The notes: generated from the sequence alone by a model not told the origin. Counted from the first letter of the stretch, positions 27,735-37,252 are shown. The stretch: 64,000 bases of DNA from JAAYAN01 sp964437215 (GCA_964437215.1 CAYTFZ010000001.1:26984-90983), one strand, 5' to 3'. Made by a program: numbers and translations.

Positions 27735-29030
27735 TTACAAAACATCTCGTGGATCGGTTATTACGCCTGTAAGCGCCGAAGAAGCTACTGTTAAAGGTGA
27801 TGCTAAATAGACTTCCGATTTTTTGCTTCCCATTCTGCCAGGGAAATTCCTGTTAGTTGTAGAAATTACAACGTCTTTGTCAACTGATCTGCCGAAAGTA
27901 TCTGATGGTCCGCCAAGACAAGCAGCACAAGACGATTCGCCCATTTCGCAGCCGGCATTTTTGAATATATCTTTCAGGGAAATTCCGTTTATCGTTTCCT
28001 CTTCCATTTGTTTAGCAACGGCAGTACTTCCCGGAACAATAAATGTAGGCACTTTAACTTCTTTTCCCAAAAGCAGTTTTGCTGCAAATCTGAAATCGGT
28101 AATTTTACCTCCGGTGCAGGAACCTATGTAGCATTTGGTAAGTTTTGTTCCTTGAACACTTCTAACAGTTCCTCTGTTATCGGGACTGTGCGGTTTAGCT
28201 ACAACAGGTTCCAGTTTAGAAACATCATAAACGTATTTACTGTGATATTTTGCATCTTCATCACTTCGGTAAATCTCATAAGGAGCTGAGGTTCTTTCCT
28301 TAACAAAATTTTCTGTTTTTTTATCAGCTTCAATAATTCCATTCATTCCGCCGCACTCAATAGCCATATTTGTTAATGTCATTCTTTCATACATTTCCAA
28401 ATCAAAAACCGCTTCACCGTCAAATTCCATTGCCCGGTAAGTGGCTCCGTCTGTTGTAATATCGCCTAATATTTGCAAGATTAAATCTTTTGCAGTCAGA
28501 TATTCGGGCAGTTTTCCGTTAAATGTAAATTTCATCGATTCAGGTACTTTTTCCCAAATCTTACCTGTTCCAAGAATAAATGCCGCATCAGTATTTCCTA
28601 CACCTGTAGAAAACATACCGAATGCTCCGGAAGTGCAAGTATGAGAATCCGTTCCGAACAGAACTTTTCCGGGAAGATTAAAACCTTCTTCGGCAAGAGC
28701 AATGTGACATACTCCTTTATATCTTGGGGTTCCTACATCGTAATAATTCGGTAAATCGTAATCGGCAGCAAACTGACGAAGTATTTCAACATTACGGTTC
28801 GCATATTTATCTGCTGTAAATATGTAGTGATCGGGAAAGATAACAAGTTTATTCTTATCCCAAACTTTTGCATCCTTTCCAAATTCATTTTTCCATATTT
28901 GAATTGTTGGCGGTCCGCAAACATCGTGAGTCATCAACACATCCACGTTCAACCAGATATTATCACCGGGTGATACTCTATCCCTGCCGCTGGCATTAGC
29001 TAATATTTTTTCTGTTATTGTCATTCCCAT
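27735..29030 (-). CDS. leuC: 3-isopropylmalate dehydratase large subunit
   Basis: 431 residues, the shorter HacA/LeuC2-like type. The three [4Fe-4S] cluster cysteines fall in GSCTGGKITDFRF and SSCAACLGGPSD. Conserved DVLMTHDVCGPPTI and FGTDSHTCTSGAFGMFSTG motifs form the substrate site. It works with LeuD. Being oxygen-labile, it suits an organism with PFOR. It lies 12 nt after leuA and 16 nt before leuD, clearly co-transcribed. Confidence 0.94.
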   Translation of the reverse strand: MGMTITEKILANASGRDRVSPGDNIWLNVDVLMTHDVCGPPTIQIWKNEFGKDAKVWDKNKLVIFPDHYIFTADKYANRNVEILRQFAADYDLPNYYDVGTPRYKGVCHIALAEEGFNLPGKVLFGTDSHTCTSGAFGMFSTGVGNTDAAFILGTGKIWEKVPESMKFTFNGKLPEYLTAKDLILQILGDITTDGATYRAMEFDGEAVFDLEMYERMTLTNMAIECGGMNGIIEADKKTENFVKERTSAPYEIYRSDEDAKYHSKYVYDVSKLEPVVAKPHSPDNRGTVRSVQGTKLTKCYIGSCTGGKITDFRFAAKLLLGKEVKVPTFIVPGSTAVAKQMEEETINGISLKDIFKNAGCEMGESSCAACLGGPSDTFGRSVDKDVVISTTNRNFPGRMGSKKSEVYLASPLTVASSALTGVITDPRDVL

Positions 29031-29042
29031 TTTATAATTTCC

Positions 29043-30626
29043 TTAAATTGCATCAATCTTTACTTTTTCGTTATTGTTTATTTCATTTGCCTTTTGAAAC
29101 TTAATCAGATAATTTATTGCCTGTAAAAATGCTTTACCGCTGGCTTCAATTATATCAGTAGAAACACCTCTACCGGTAAACGATTTTTCTCCGCTGCGTA
29201 TGCGAACCTGAGCCTCACCCATTGCCTGTCTGCCAGAAGTAACAGAACGCACCTGATATGATTCTACATTTGATTTGATATCGAGAGCTCTTTCAATTGC
29301 ATTGAATAAAGCATCAACAGGACCGTCTCCGGTTGCCGATTCCATCAAAGATTCCTCTCCTGCTGTTATTTTAACAGTAGCAGTTGGAATAGCACTTGTT
29401 CCTGCACTTACCTGAATGTTGCTAAGTTCATAAAAGTCGCTTTCTTTGTTTATTTCATCGCCCATAAGCGTTCGTAAGTCGTCATCAAACACTTCTTTTT
29501 TCTTATCGGCAAGTTCGGTAAACATCTTATAAACTCTGTCAAGTTCATCTCCGGTTAATTTATAACCTAAATCATCGAGACGGGCTTTTAAACCATGTCT
29601 TCCCGAATGTCTGCCTAAAACTATTTTTGTTTTTCTAACGCCTACGGTTTCAGGAGTCATAATTTCGTAAGTATTTCTGTTTTTAAGCATACCGTCCTGA
29701 TGAATACCAGATTCGTGGGCAAAGGCATTTTCGCCTACAATAGCTTTATTGGGCTGCACAATCATTCCGGAAAAACCCGAAACCATACGGCTTGTGTTGT
29801 AAATTTCTTCGGTGTTAATATTTGTATAATAACTGAAATAATCTTTACGCACTTTTAAAGCCATAACAATTTCTTCGAGCGATGCATTTCCGGCACGTTC
29901 GCCAATTCCATTAATTGTGCATTCTACTTGTCTTGCTCCGTTTTCAATTGCCGCAATGGAATTGGCTACGCCAAGTCCTAAATCGTTATGACAATGAACG
30001 CTTATTATGGCTTTATCGATATTGCTTACTCTTTTTCTTAATTCGGCAATCATATTTCCAAATTCACTTGGTAAAGTATACCCTGTTGTATCGGGAATAT
30101 TAATTGTAAGAGCACCAGCAGATATTGCTGCTTCAACTACCTCTGCAAGATAGCCGATTTCAGTTCTTCCGGCATCTTCTGCAGAAAATTCAATATCGCT
30201 GCAGAATGTTTTTGCATAAGCTACTGCATCGTAACTCATCTGAACAACAGTTTTACGTTTTTCCTGAAGCGTTTTCCCATACTTTTCTTCTCCGAATTTT
30301 CCCAATATATGAAAGTCGGAAGTGCTTGCGAAAGTGTGGATTCTTGGTTTTGCAGAATGCTTGATTGCATCGTAGGCCGTTTTTATATCAATTTCTTTAG
30401 CCCGGGCTAAAGCTGCTACTGTCATTCCAACTTCTCCTGCCACTCGTTCAACAGCTTCAAACTGCGTAGGAGAAGAAACCGGAAATCCGGCTTCAATAAT
30501 ATCCACGCCTAATCTTTCAAGCTGACGTGCTATTTCTACTTTTTCATAAACATTTAAAGATGCGCCCGGAGATTGTTCCCCGTCTCTTAAAGTTGTATCG
30601 AATACAAATATTCTTTTATCTGACAT
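29043..30626 (-). CDS. leuA: 2-isopropylmalate synthase
   Basis: 527 residues. The catalytic barrel begins VFDTTLRDGEQSPGASLN and EAGFPVSSPTQFEAV. The metal site is SVHCHNDLGLGVANS, and ESGIHQDGMLKNRNTYEIM marks the linker region of LeuA. The C-terminal regulatory domain (about 385-510) contains SATGDGPVDALFNAIERAL, where leucine binds in homologues. It condenses 2-ketoisovalerate with acetyl-CoA to commit carbon to leucine. It lies between leuB and leuC. Confidence 0.95.
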   Translation of the reverse strand: MSDKRIFVFDTTLRDGEQSPGASLNVYEKVEIARQLERLGVDIIEAGFPVSSPTQFEAVERVAGEVGMTVAALARAKEIDIKTAYDAIKHSAKPRIHTFASTSDFHILGKFGEEKYGKTLQEKRKTVVQMSYDAVAYAKTFCSDIEFSAEDAGRTEIGYLAEVVEAAISAGALTINIPDTTGYTLPSEFGNMIAELRKRVSNIDKAIISVHCHNDLGLGVANSIAAIENGARQVECTINGIGERAGNASLEEIVMALKVRKDYFSYYTNINTEEIYNTSRMVSGFSGMIVQPNKAIVGENAFAHESGIHQDGMLKNRNTYEIMTPETVGVRKTKIVLGRHSGRHGLKARLDDLGYKLTGDELDRVYKMFTELADKKKEVFDDDLRTLMGDEINKESDFYELSNIQVSAGTSAIPTATVKITAGEESLMESATGDGPVDALFNAIERALDIKSNVESYQVRSVTSGRQAMGEAQVRIRSGEKSFTGRGVSTDIIEASGKAFLQAINYLIKFQKANEINNNEKVKIDAI

Positions 30627-30662
30627 AATCTGGTTCCTTATTTTTCCTGTGAAAAAAAATTA

Positions 30663-31763
30663 TCACAAGGTGAACACTCCAAGTCCCTGTTCGTGATAAA
30701 TTTCATCAAAGCTTTTAATAATTTCTACAGCCATTTTTTCTGTAGTAATTTCTTTACCGCCTTCAGTCATAATATCTTTTGTACGGTATCCAGCTTTAAG
30801 TGTTCTTTCAATAGCCTGATAAATTATTTCGGCAGCCTTGGGAACTTGTAGAGTATGTTCAAATAACATTGCCACCGATGCAATAGTTGCAATCGGGTTG
30901 GCTATACCCTTACCTGCGATGTCGGGAGCACTGCCGTGTACAGGCTCGTATAAAGCATATTTCGAACCAAGACTTGCAGAAGGCAGCATTCCAAGACTTC
31001 CGGTAATCATTCCGGCAATGTCACTCAAAATGTCTCCAAAAAGATTAGATGTAACAATAATATCAAATTGTTTGGGATTACGGACAATCTGCATTGCAGC
31101 ATTATCCACATACATATCAATTAATTCAACGTCCTCGAAGTCCTTATGAACTTCGTGAACTATTTTTCTCCAGAATTGCGAAACCTCAAGTACATTTGCT
31201 TTATCAATTGAATGTACTTTTCCGGCTCTGTTACGTGCTGTTTCAAAAGCTTTACGCGCAATCCGCTCAACTTCTTCTTTATAATAAATCATTGTATTAA
31301 AGCCTTTTTCCTCGTCATATCCGCGGGGCGTTCCAAAATAAATTCCGCCGGTAAGCTCACGGAAGACAATAAAATCGGTTCCTTCAACAACTTCTTTCTT
31401 AAGCGATGATGCGTCCGCAAATGCACTGTAAATTTTTGCCGGACGGATATTTGCCCAAAGTCCCAGAGATTTTCTGAGTTGAAGAAGAGCAGCTTCGGGT
31501 TTAAGATTATGTTCAAGGTTTTCCCATTTATATCCGCCAACAGCGCCAAGAATAACTGCATCCGAATCTAAGCATGTTTTTAATGTATCCTCTGTTAACG
31601 GAGTTCCGAATTCCTCGTATGATGCTCCGCCTATGAGTTTTTCATTATACTTAATTTCGATTTTAAATTTTTCGGCAACAGTATTTAATACTTTTACGCC
31701 GGCTTTAACAACCTCCGGGCCAATGCCATCGCCCGGAAGTAATGTAATTTTATAAGATACCAA
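30663..31763 (-). CDS. leuB: 3-isopropylmalate dehydrogenase
   Basis: 366 residues. It opens with ITLLPGDGIGPEVVKAGVKV and has the substrate-binding REL motif FRELTGGIYFG. The metal-binding aspartates lie in SNLFGDILSDIAGMITGSLG, and EPVHGSAPDIAGKGIANP is the NAD site. It oxidises and decarboxylates 3-isopropylmalate, and probably 3-methylmalate from the citramalate route. Ten bases after ilvC. Confidence 0.95.
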   Translation of the reverse strand: MVSYKITLLPGDGIGPEVVKAGVKVLNTVAEKFKIEIKYNEKLIGGASYEEFGTPLTEDTLKTCLDSDAVILGAVGGYKWENLEHNLKPEAALLQLRKSLGLWANIRPAKIYSAFADASSLKKEVVEGTDFIVFRELTGGIYFGTPRGYDEEKGFNTMIYYKEEVERIARKAFETARNRAGKVHSIDKANVLEVSQFWRKIVHEVHKDFEDVELIDMYVDNAAMQIVRNPKQFDIIVTSNLFGDILSDIAGMITGSLGMLPSASLGSKYALYEPVHGSAPDIAGKGIANPIATIASVAMLFEHTLQVPKAAEIIYQAIERTLKAGYRTKDIMTEGGKEITTEKMAVEIIKSFDEIYHEQGLGVFTL

Positions 31764-31773
31764 TTTATTCCTC

Positions 31774-32769
31774 TTATTTTTTCTTAATTATATACGACAT
31801 CATATCTCTTAGTTTTTTTCCAACTACTTCAATAGGGTGTTCTGTATTAATTTTTCTTAATTCTTTAAGATTAGGAGCGCCTTTTGCATTTTCTTCAATC
31901 CATTCTTTTGCAAACGAACCGTCCTGGACTTCTGTTAAGATTTTTTTCATTTCTTTTTTTGTTTCAGCTGTAATAACGCGCGGTCCTCTTGTCATTCCTC
32001 CGTATTCAGCTGTATCGCTTACCGAATAGTTCATTCTCGATAAACCGCCTTCATAGAATAAATCCACAATAAGTTTAAGTTCGTGCATACATTCAAAATA
32101 AGCAAGTTCATCTGGATAACCGGCTTCAACCAAAGTTTCAAAACCAGCTTTTACCAAATCGGCAGCGCCTCCGCAAAGAACAGCTTGTTCGCCGAATAAA
32201 TCTGTTTCGGTTTCATCTTTAAAAGTTGTTTCTATTACACCTGCTTTTGTTCCGCCAATGCCTTTAGCCCACGAAAGCGCAAGTTCTTTTGTATTTCCTG
32301 AATAATCGTTTTGAATAGCAATTAAGCAAGGAACACCATCACCCTGTTGAAATGTTCTGCGTACAAGATGACCAGGGCTTTTAGGAGCAATCATCATAAC
32401 ATTAACATTACTTGGAGGTACTATTTGTTTATAGTGAATGTTAAATCCGTGAGCAAAAACCAAGGTGTCGCCTTCTTTCAAATTCTGGGCAATTGATTTT
32501 TCGTAAACTATCTTCTGAATTTGATCAGGTAAAAGAATCATTATTACATCAGCTTGTGCTGAAGCTTCTTCTGCTGTAGTAACTTTTAATCCGGCAGCTT
32601 CTGCAGCTTTCCAAGGTTCGCTTCCGGGAACTTCTGCAACAACCACATTAATTCCGCTTTCAGTTAAGTTTAAAGCATGAGCATGTCCCTGACTTCCATA
32701 ACCGATAATAGCTACTTTTTTTTGTTTTAGTAAATCGAGTGATGCATCGTTATCATAATACACTTTCAT
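31774..32769 (-). CDS. ilvC: Ketol-acid reductoisomerase (class I)
   Basis: 331 residues, the short class I form. The cofactor site is [29 protein letters not shown] and [12 protein letters not shown] belong to the catalytic and metal regions, and the C-terminal knotted domain holds [12 protein letters not shown] and [11 protein letters not shown]. It isomerises and reduces acetolactate/acetohydroxybutyrate in valine and isoleucine synthesis. It lies 18 nt after ilvN. Confidence 0.95.
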   Translation of the reverse strand: MKVYYDNDASLDLLKQKKVAIIGYGSQGHAHALNLTESGINVVVAEVPGSEPWKAAEAAGLKVTTAEEASAQADVIMILLPDQIQKIVYEKSIAQNLKEGDTLVFAHGFNIHYKQIVPPSNVNVMMIAPKSPGHLVRRTFQQGDGVPCLIAIQNDYSGNTKELALSWAKGIGGTKAGVIETTFKDETETDLFGEQAVLCGGAADLVKAGFETLVEAGYPDELAYFECMHELKLIVDLFYEGGLSRMNYSVSDTAEYGGMTRGPRVITAETKKEMKKILTEVQDGSFAKEWIEENAKGAPNLKELRKINTEHPIEVVGKKLRDMMSYIIKKK

Positions 32770-32787
32770 TTTAATACCTCTATTTGT

Positions 32788-33300
32788 TTAATTGACATTT
32801 GAATATTCTTTTTTAATTTTTGTCTGTTCGCCTCTTTTTAAAGCAACCGTTCCAGACCGTGCAATTTCTATAATACCGAAAGGCATAAGAACATTTATTG
32901 CAGCATCAATTTTATCAGGCGGACCGGTAACTTCAATCATAATAGACTTGTTATTTATATCAACAACATTTCCTCTGAAAATATCGCAAATATCCATTAT
33001 TTCAGCTCGTTGTCCTTTATGGTAACTTACAGTTAAAAGTGCTAGTTCTCTTTCAACTCTTGGCTGGTCAGTAAGGTCAACAACTTTTATTGTATCAATA
33101 AGTCTGTTTAATTGCTTTACAATTTGTTCAATAATCTGATTTGGTCCGCGAGTTACCAAAGTCATTCTCGAAAGATCGCTTATTTCGGTTTCACCAATCG
33201 AAATACTGTCTATATTAAATCCTTTACCGCTGAACATTGTTGCTATTCTGTCGAAAGCTCCAAAACGGTTTTCTACTAAAACTGAAATAGTATGTTTCAT
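32788..33300 (-). CDS. ilvN: Acetolactate synthase small (regulatory) subunit
   Basis: 170 residues. The N-terminal ACT domain (HTISVLVENRFGAFDRIATM, SGKGFNIDSISIGETE) binds valine in homologues. The C-terminal ALS_ss_C domain follows from about residue 85. It activates IlvB and confers feedback inhibition. Only 2 nt separate it from the ilvB stop, so the subunits are translated together. The symbol ilvH would be equally acceptable. Confidence 0.93.
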   Translation of the reverse strand: MKHTISVLVENRFGAFDRIATMFSGKGFNIDSISIGETEISDLSRMTLVTRGPNQIIEQIVKQLNRLIDTIKVVDLTDQPRVERELALLTVSYHKGQRAEIMDICDIFRGNVVDINNKSIMIEVTGPPDKIDAAINVLMPFGIIEIARSGTVALKRGEQTKIKKEYSNVN

Positions 33301-33302
33301 AA

Positions 33303-35018
33303 TTACACCATCCTTTTAGGATTTAAACGTTTAACCATCATTTCCGAAACACTTGCACCAGCTGGAACCATAGGGAAAACCATATCAGCTTTAACAACTC
33401 TGAATTCTGCTAATGCAGGTCCTTCATTATAAGCAAGTAATTCATCAAGCATTCCGTCAACATCTTCAGGTTTTTCGCATCTCATAGCTTTTAATCCGAA
33501 AGCTTCAGCAACTTTAACAAAATCTGGATTGCTGGCACTTAAATCTGTAAAGCTGTATTTTTCTGCATGAAACAATTCCTGCCATTGGCGCACCATCCCG
33601 AGGAAACTATTGTTCATAATAATAAATTTTATAGGAAGATTATAAGCTTTAGCAGTAATTAATTCCTGAATATTCATTTGAAATCCGCCATCTCCGCTTA
33701 CAGAAACAACTGGTCTGTCTAGAATACCGAATGATGCTCCTATTGATGCAGGAACGGAAAAACCCATTGTGCCGAGTCCCCCGCTGGTAATATGCGAGCG
33801 CGGATTATTAAATTTATAGTATTGTGCCGCCCACATCTGATGCTGACCAACATCAGTAACAATTACTGCATTGCCATTGGTTTTATAAGATAATCTTTCA
33901 TAAACATATTCAGTTCTTAAATTACCATCTTTTTCATAAAACAAAGGACATTGTTCCTGCCACCCTCTTATATGCGCCCACCATTCATCAAGATTAGGGC
34001 GTTTGGTTATTTCGCTGGCTATTTCGGCAATTACGTGTTTCACATCTCCCACTATCGGTAAATCTACAACAACATTTTTATCAATAGCAGTAGGATCTAT
34101 ATCAACGTGTATTTTATAAGCATGCTGGGCAAAAGTATCAACTTTACCTGTAACCCGGTCGTCAAAACGCGCACCCAGCGACACAATTACATCGCAATTA
34201 TTTACAGCCTGATTAGCCCAAAATGTTCCGTGCATTCCAAGCATTCCAAGAGATTGAGGATCAGTTCCAGGGAAAGCCCCTAATCCCTGCAAAGTCATTG
34301 TTACAGGGAAATTATTCTCTTTAGCGAGCAATCTCAATTCATTTGTACCGCCGGACATCATCACGCCACCGCCAACATATAGTAAAGGTCGTTTAGCCTT
34401 TTGCAATACTTCTGCAGCCTTTTTTATCTGATTGTAATGTCCCTGATATTTAGGTTTATAACCACGTATTTCAACCTTTTCAGGATAATTAAATTCACAT
34501 ATCGAATTTATAACATCTTTAGGCAAATCAACAACTACAGGTCCAGGTCGTCCGGTTGAGGCTATAAAAAAGGCTTTCCGGATAGTTGAAGCGAGTTCAT
34601 TAACATCCCTAACCAGGAAGCTGTGTTTTGTAATAGGTCTGGTAATACCTACAATATCAGCTTCCTGAAATGCATCGTTTCCTATTAGATGGGATGCAAC
34701 CTGACCTGTAAAAACAACCAATGGAACTGAATCCATATAGGCATCTGCAATACCCGTAACAGTATTAGTAGCTCCCGGACCAGAAGTAACCAGCACCACG
34801 CCTATTCTGCCGGTAGCCTTTGCATATCCTTCTGCAGCATGAGTTGCGCCTTGTTCGTGCCTTACAAGTATATGCTGAAGAAAATCTATATCGTATAATT
34901 TTTCATATATTTTAAGAACAGCTCCTCCGGGAAAACCAAAAATATGTTCAACGCCCTCCCTTCGCAAACATTCAAAGAAAATATCTGCGCCGCTCATTTT
35001 TTTTGTTATATCCTTCAT
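33303..35018 (-). CDS. ilvB: Acetolactate synthase large subunit
   Basis: 571 residues. The N-terminal TPP pyrimidine domain has the catalytic glutamate in LVRHEQGATHAAEGYAKATG. The central domain contains PVVVDLPKDV and LGARFDDRVTGKVDTFA. The PP-binding domain carries SGDGGFQMNIQELITA and IIMNNSFLGMVRQWQELF. It condenses two pyruvates, or pyruvate plus 2-ketobutyrate, using thiamine diphosphate, FAD and Mg2+. Second structural gene of the operon, 31 nt after ilvD. Confidence 0.95.
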   Translation of the reverse strand: MKDITKKMSGADIFFECLRREGVEHIFGFPGGAVLKIYEKLYDIDFLQHILVRHEQGATHAAEGYAKATGRIGVVLVTSGPGATNTVTGIADAYMDSVPLVVFTGQVASHLIGNDAFQEADIVGITRPITKHSFLVRDVNELASTIRKAFFIASTGRPGPVVVDLPKDVINSICEFNYPEKVEIRGYKPKYQGHYNQIKKAAEVLQKAKRPLLYVGGGVMMSGGTNELRLLAKENNFPVTMTLQGLGAFPGTDPQSLGMLGMHGTFWANQAVNNCDVIVSLGARFDDRVTGKVDTFAQHAYKIHVDIDPTAIDKNVVVDLPIVGDVKHVIAEIASEITKRPNLDEWWAHIRGWQEQCPLFYEKDGNLRTEYVYERLSYKTNGNAVIVTDVGQHQMWAAQYYKFNNPRSHITSGGLGTMGFSVPASIGASFGILDRPVVSVSGDGGFQMNIQELITAKAYNLPIKFIIMNNSFLGMVRQWQELFHAEKYSFTDLSASNPDFVKVAEAFGLKAMRCEKPEDVDGMLDELLAYNEGPALAEFRVVKADMVFPMVPAGASVSEMMVKRLNPKRMV

Positions 35019-35049
35019 TTTTTATCCTTTCGATAATATTAAAAAGTAT

Positions 35050-36729
35050 TTAAGGCATCCTTAAAACTGCACCTGTACTTGCAGAAGTAACCATCTGCGA
35101 ATATCTGGCAAGATATCCTTTTTTAATTTTCGGTTCAAATTCATCAATAGCTTCCAATCTTGATGAAATTTCTTCTTCACTCAGTTCAACTTCAAGTTTT
35201 TTATTCGGAATATCAATACAAATAATATCTCCCTTTTTTAGGGCTGCTATAGGTCCTCTATCAGCAGCTTCAGGAGAAATATGTCCTATTGCTGCTCCTC
35301 TGGTTCCTCCCGAAAATCTTCCGTCTGTAATAAGTGCAACTTTATCGCCTAATCCCATACCCATAATTGCACTTGTTGGAGATAACATCTCAGGCATTCC
35401 CGGTCCGCCTTTAGGTCCTTCATATCTGATAACAACAACTTCGCCTGGAATAACTTCATTGTTAAGAATTCCCTTAACCGCATCTTCCTGTGATTCAAAT
35501 ATTCTAGCCGGACCTTTATGCACAAGCATTTTAGGATCAACTGCACCGGTTTTTACAACTGAACCTGCTGGAGCTAGATTGCCGTATAAAATAGCCAATC
35601 CGCCAGTTGCAGAATAAGGATCGTTGATGCTTCGTATAACTGAACTGTCTTTAATTTCTGACCCGCAAATATTTTGTTTTAAAGTTTGTCCTGTTACCGT
35701 TATACATTCATCATTTAATAAGCCTTCAACTTTATTAAGTTCATTTAATATTGCCGATATTCCCCCTGCATTGTCAACATCTTCCATATGAACAAGATTT
35801 GTTGCAGGACTGACCTTACATATATATGGAGTTTTATTAGAAAGTTCATTTAAAATAGAAAGGTCAAAATTCAATCCCGCCTCGGTTGCAACTGCAAGAG
35901 AATGCAAAACAGTATTTGTGCTTCCGCCCATCGCCATATCAAGAGCAAATGCATTTATAAATGATTTTTCGGTAATTATATCCAAAGGTTTAATATCATT
36001 TTCTACTAAATATATTATTTGTTTGGCCGCTTTTTTTACTAATTCTTTTCTTTTCGGTGAGGTTGCTAATACTGACCCGTTACCCGGCAGAGCAATTCCT
36101 AAAGCTTCCATTAAACAATTCATCGAATTTGCTGTAAACATACCTGAGCATGATCCGCATGTTGGGCATCCGTTTTTTTCAAGCTGAAATAATTCTTCAT
36201 CATTAATTTCACCGGTTTTATATTTTCCCACACCTTCAAAAACAGAAATTAAATCTACTTTTTTTCCGTTTGCAAGTTTACCTGCATTCATAGGTCCGCC
36301 GGAAACGAAAATAGTTGGAATATTTAACCGGACTGCTGCCATCAGCATTCCCGGAACAATTTTATCACAATTAGTAATGCAAACCAATCCGTCAAGTCTG
36401 TGTGCTTCAACAACAGTCTCCACACAGTCTGCAATAAGTTCGCGGCTTGCCAGAGAATATCTCATTCCTATGTGTCCCATTGCAATACCGTCGTCAACAC
36501 CAATAGTATTAAATTCAAATGGCACTCCGCCTGCTTCGCGCACAGCTTCTTTTGCAATTCTTCCAAATTCCTGCAAATGAACATGTCCGGGAATAAGGTC
36601 TGTGTAGGAATTACATATTCCTATAAATGGTTTTTTAAAATCTGCTTCACTTTTAATGACCCCTGTTGCGCGTAAAAGACTTCTGTGAGGTGCTTTTTCA
36701 AAACCTGTTTTAACTAAATCCGATCTCAA
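35050..36729 (-). CDS. ilvD: Dihydroxy-acid dehydratase
   Basis: 559 residues. The start is a TTG at 36729 with GGAGG five bases upstream; no ATG gives a better N-terminus. [14 protein letters not shown] and [20 protein letters not shown] provide the iron-sulfur cysteines, and [19 protein letters not shown] is the C-terminal signature. It converts dihydroxy acids to 2-keto acids for isoleucine and valine. It is the first structural gene of the nine-gene operon, 108 bases beyond the stop of a leader peptide rich in Ile, Leu and Val, so it should feel attenuation directly. The TTG start may further limit its translation. Confidence 0.95.
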   Translation of the reverse strand: MRSDLVKTGFEKAPHRSLLRATGVIKSEADFKKPFIGICNSYTDLIPGHVHLQEFGRIAKEAVREAGGVPFEFNTIGVDDGIAMGHIGMRYSLASRELIADCVETVVEAHRLDGLVCITNCDKIVPGMLMAAVRLNIPTIFVSGGPMNAGKLANGKKVDLISVFEGVGKYKTGEINDEELFQLEKNGCPTCGSCSGMFTANSMNCLMEALGIALPGNGSVLATSPKRKELVKKAAKQIIYLVENDIKPLDIITEKSFINAFALDMAMGGSTNTVLHSLAVATEAGLNFDLSILNELSNKTPYICKVSPATNLVHMEDVDNAGGISAILNELNKVEGLLNDECITVTGQTLKQNICGSEIKDSSVIRSINDPYSATGGLAILYGNLAPAGSVVKTGAVDPKMLVHKGPARIFESQEDAVKGILNNEVIPGEVVVIRYEGPKGGPGMPEMLSPTSAIMGMGLGDKVALITDGRFSGGTRGAAIGHISPEAADRGPIAALKKGDIICIDIPNKKLEVELSEEEISSRLEAIDEFEPKIKKGYLARYSQMVTSASTGAVLRMP

Positions 36730-36734
36730 TTTTT

Positions 36735-36739
36735 CCTCC
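36735..36739 (-). promoter_or_regulatory. Ribosome-binding site deciding the TTG start of ilvD
   Basis: GGAGG on the minus strand, five bases before TTG at 36729. It is a strong Shine-Dalgarno match and supports the non-ATG start. Confidence 0.8.
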
Positions 36740-36773
36740 GTTATTTCAAAATAAATAAAAACTTTGTGTTTCG

Positions 36774-36833
36774 GTCAATCCCGAATTGCTTTTATTTTTT
36801 GTGAATTTTCTGGTAAGCTTTCTCGGGATTGAC
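36774..36833 (-). promoter_or_regulatory. Leader hairpin between the ilv leader peptide and ilvD
   Basis: On the minus strand GTCAATCCCGA (36833-36823) pairs perfectly with TCGGGATTGAC (36784-36774), leaving a 38-base loop. It begins four bases after the leader-peptide stop, where a terminating ribosome would cover its 5' arm. A T-run (GTTTTTATTTATTTT) begins only about 12 bases past the stem, so this is not a textbook terminator. It is a plausible switch element whose folding depends on ribosome position. Confidence 0.6.
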
Positions 36834-36837
36834 TTTA

Positions 36838-36987
36838 TTAGCCAATAAGTAGCACAACCACTAGTAGGCTAATTATAATAATCCCTAGAATAATGATGTT
36901 TTCCGGAAGGTTAGTAACTTCGTCAAAAGCAACAGCTTTAGAAGATGTTGTTTTGATTTTGGCGATATTTATTTTTTTATTATTCAT
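36838..36987 (-). CDS. ilvL: Ile/Leu/Val-rich leader peptide of the ilv-leu operon (attenuator peptide)
   Basis: A 49-codon frame from the ATG at 36987 to the TAA at 36838. The first 30 residues are hydrophilic (MNNKKINIAKIKTTSSK...). The last 19 are IIILGIIIISLLVVVLLIG, with 8 Ile, 5 Leu and 3 Val. Four of the five Leu codons in this run are CTA. It lies directly upstream of ilvD, and the promoter's -7 element ends 16 bases before the ATG, giving a 5' leader of only about ten bases with no Shine-Dalgarno sequence. This is the expected form of a ribosome-stalling attenuation peptide that senses charged tRNA-Ile/Leu/Val. A small single-helix membrane protein is the alternative, less likely given the abrupt end and the position. 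Confidence 0.8.
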   Translation of the reverse strand: MNNKKINIAKIKTTSSKAVAFDEVTNLPENIIILGIIIISLLVVVLLIG

Positions 36988-37003
36988 TACAATTTATTTA
37001 GGG

Positions 37004-37034
37004 CAAAACTAATGTTTGTTTCCTTTTTTGTCAA
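37004..37034 (-). promoter_or_regulatory. Promoter of the ilv-leu-cimA operon
   Basis: On the minus strand TTGACA (37034-37029) is followed after 17 bases by TAGTTTTG (37011-37004), a perfect match to the Bacteroidota TAnnTTTG element. The start point should be about 10 bases before the leader-peptide ATG. Confidence 0.75.
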
Positions 37035-37172
37035 GAGATTACTTAATATTTTTTTATTTTTTTTCATTTTTTTTAAATAAGTTAAGTATTCAGGCTAAAA
37101 GTGATTTTTTTCATTTACTTTTTTAACATCAAAATATCCTTAATTTTTTCTGCATCATAATATATAATTTTC

Positions 37173-37204
37173 TTGACAATGGAATGTATTATTTAGTAGT
37201 TTTG
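37173..37204 (+). promoter_or_regulatory. Promoter of the SAM-riboswitch metY-metX operon
   Basis: TTGACA (37173-37178), 18 bases, then TAGTTTTG (37197-37204). The same -7 octamer and -35 hexamer occur in the divergent ilv promoter. It lies about 50 bases upstream of the riboswitch P1 stem. Confidence 0.75.
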
Positions 37205-37252
37205 CATTCAACTTAGTAATCATTGTTCATTAAAAATTTGTCTTGATAATTG

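Noticed and set aside
27719..27745. Upstream start for leuD
   Set aside because: It overlaps leuC and adds nine atypical residues; the ATG at 27718 has a purine-rich site before it.
36838..36987. ilv leader frame as a small membrane protein
   Set aside because: A hydrophobic helix is possible, but 16 of 19 residues being Ile/Leu/Val, the abrupt end and the position between promoter and ilvD favour an attenuation peptide. Kept as the alternative only.
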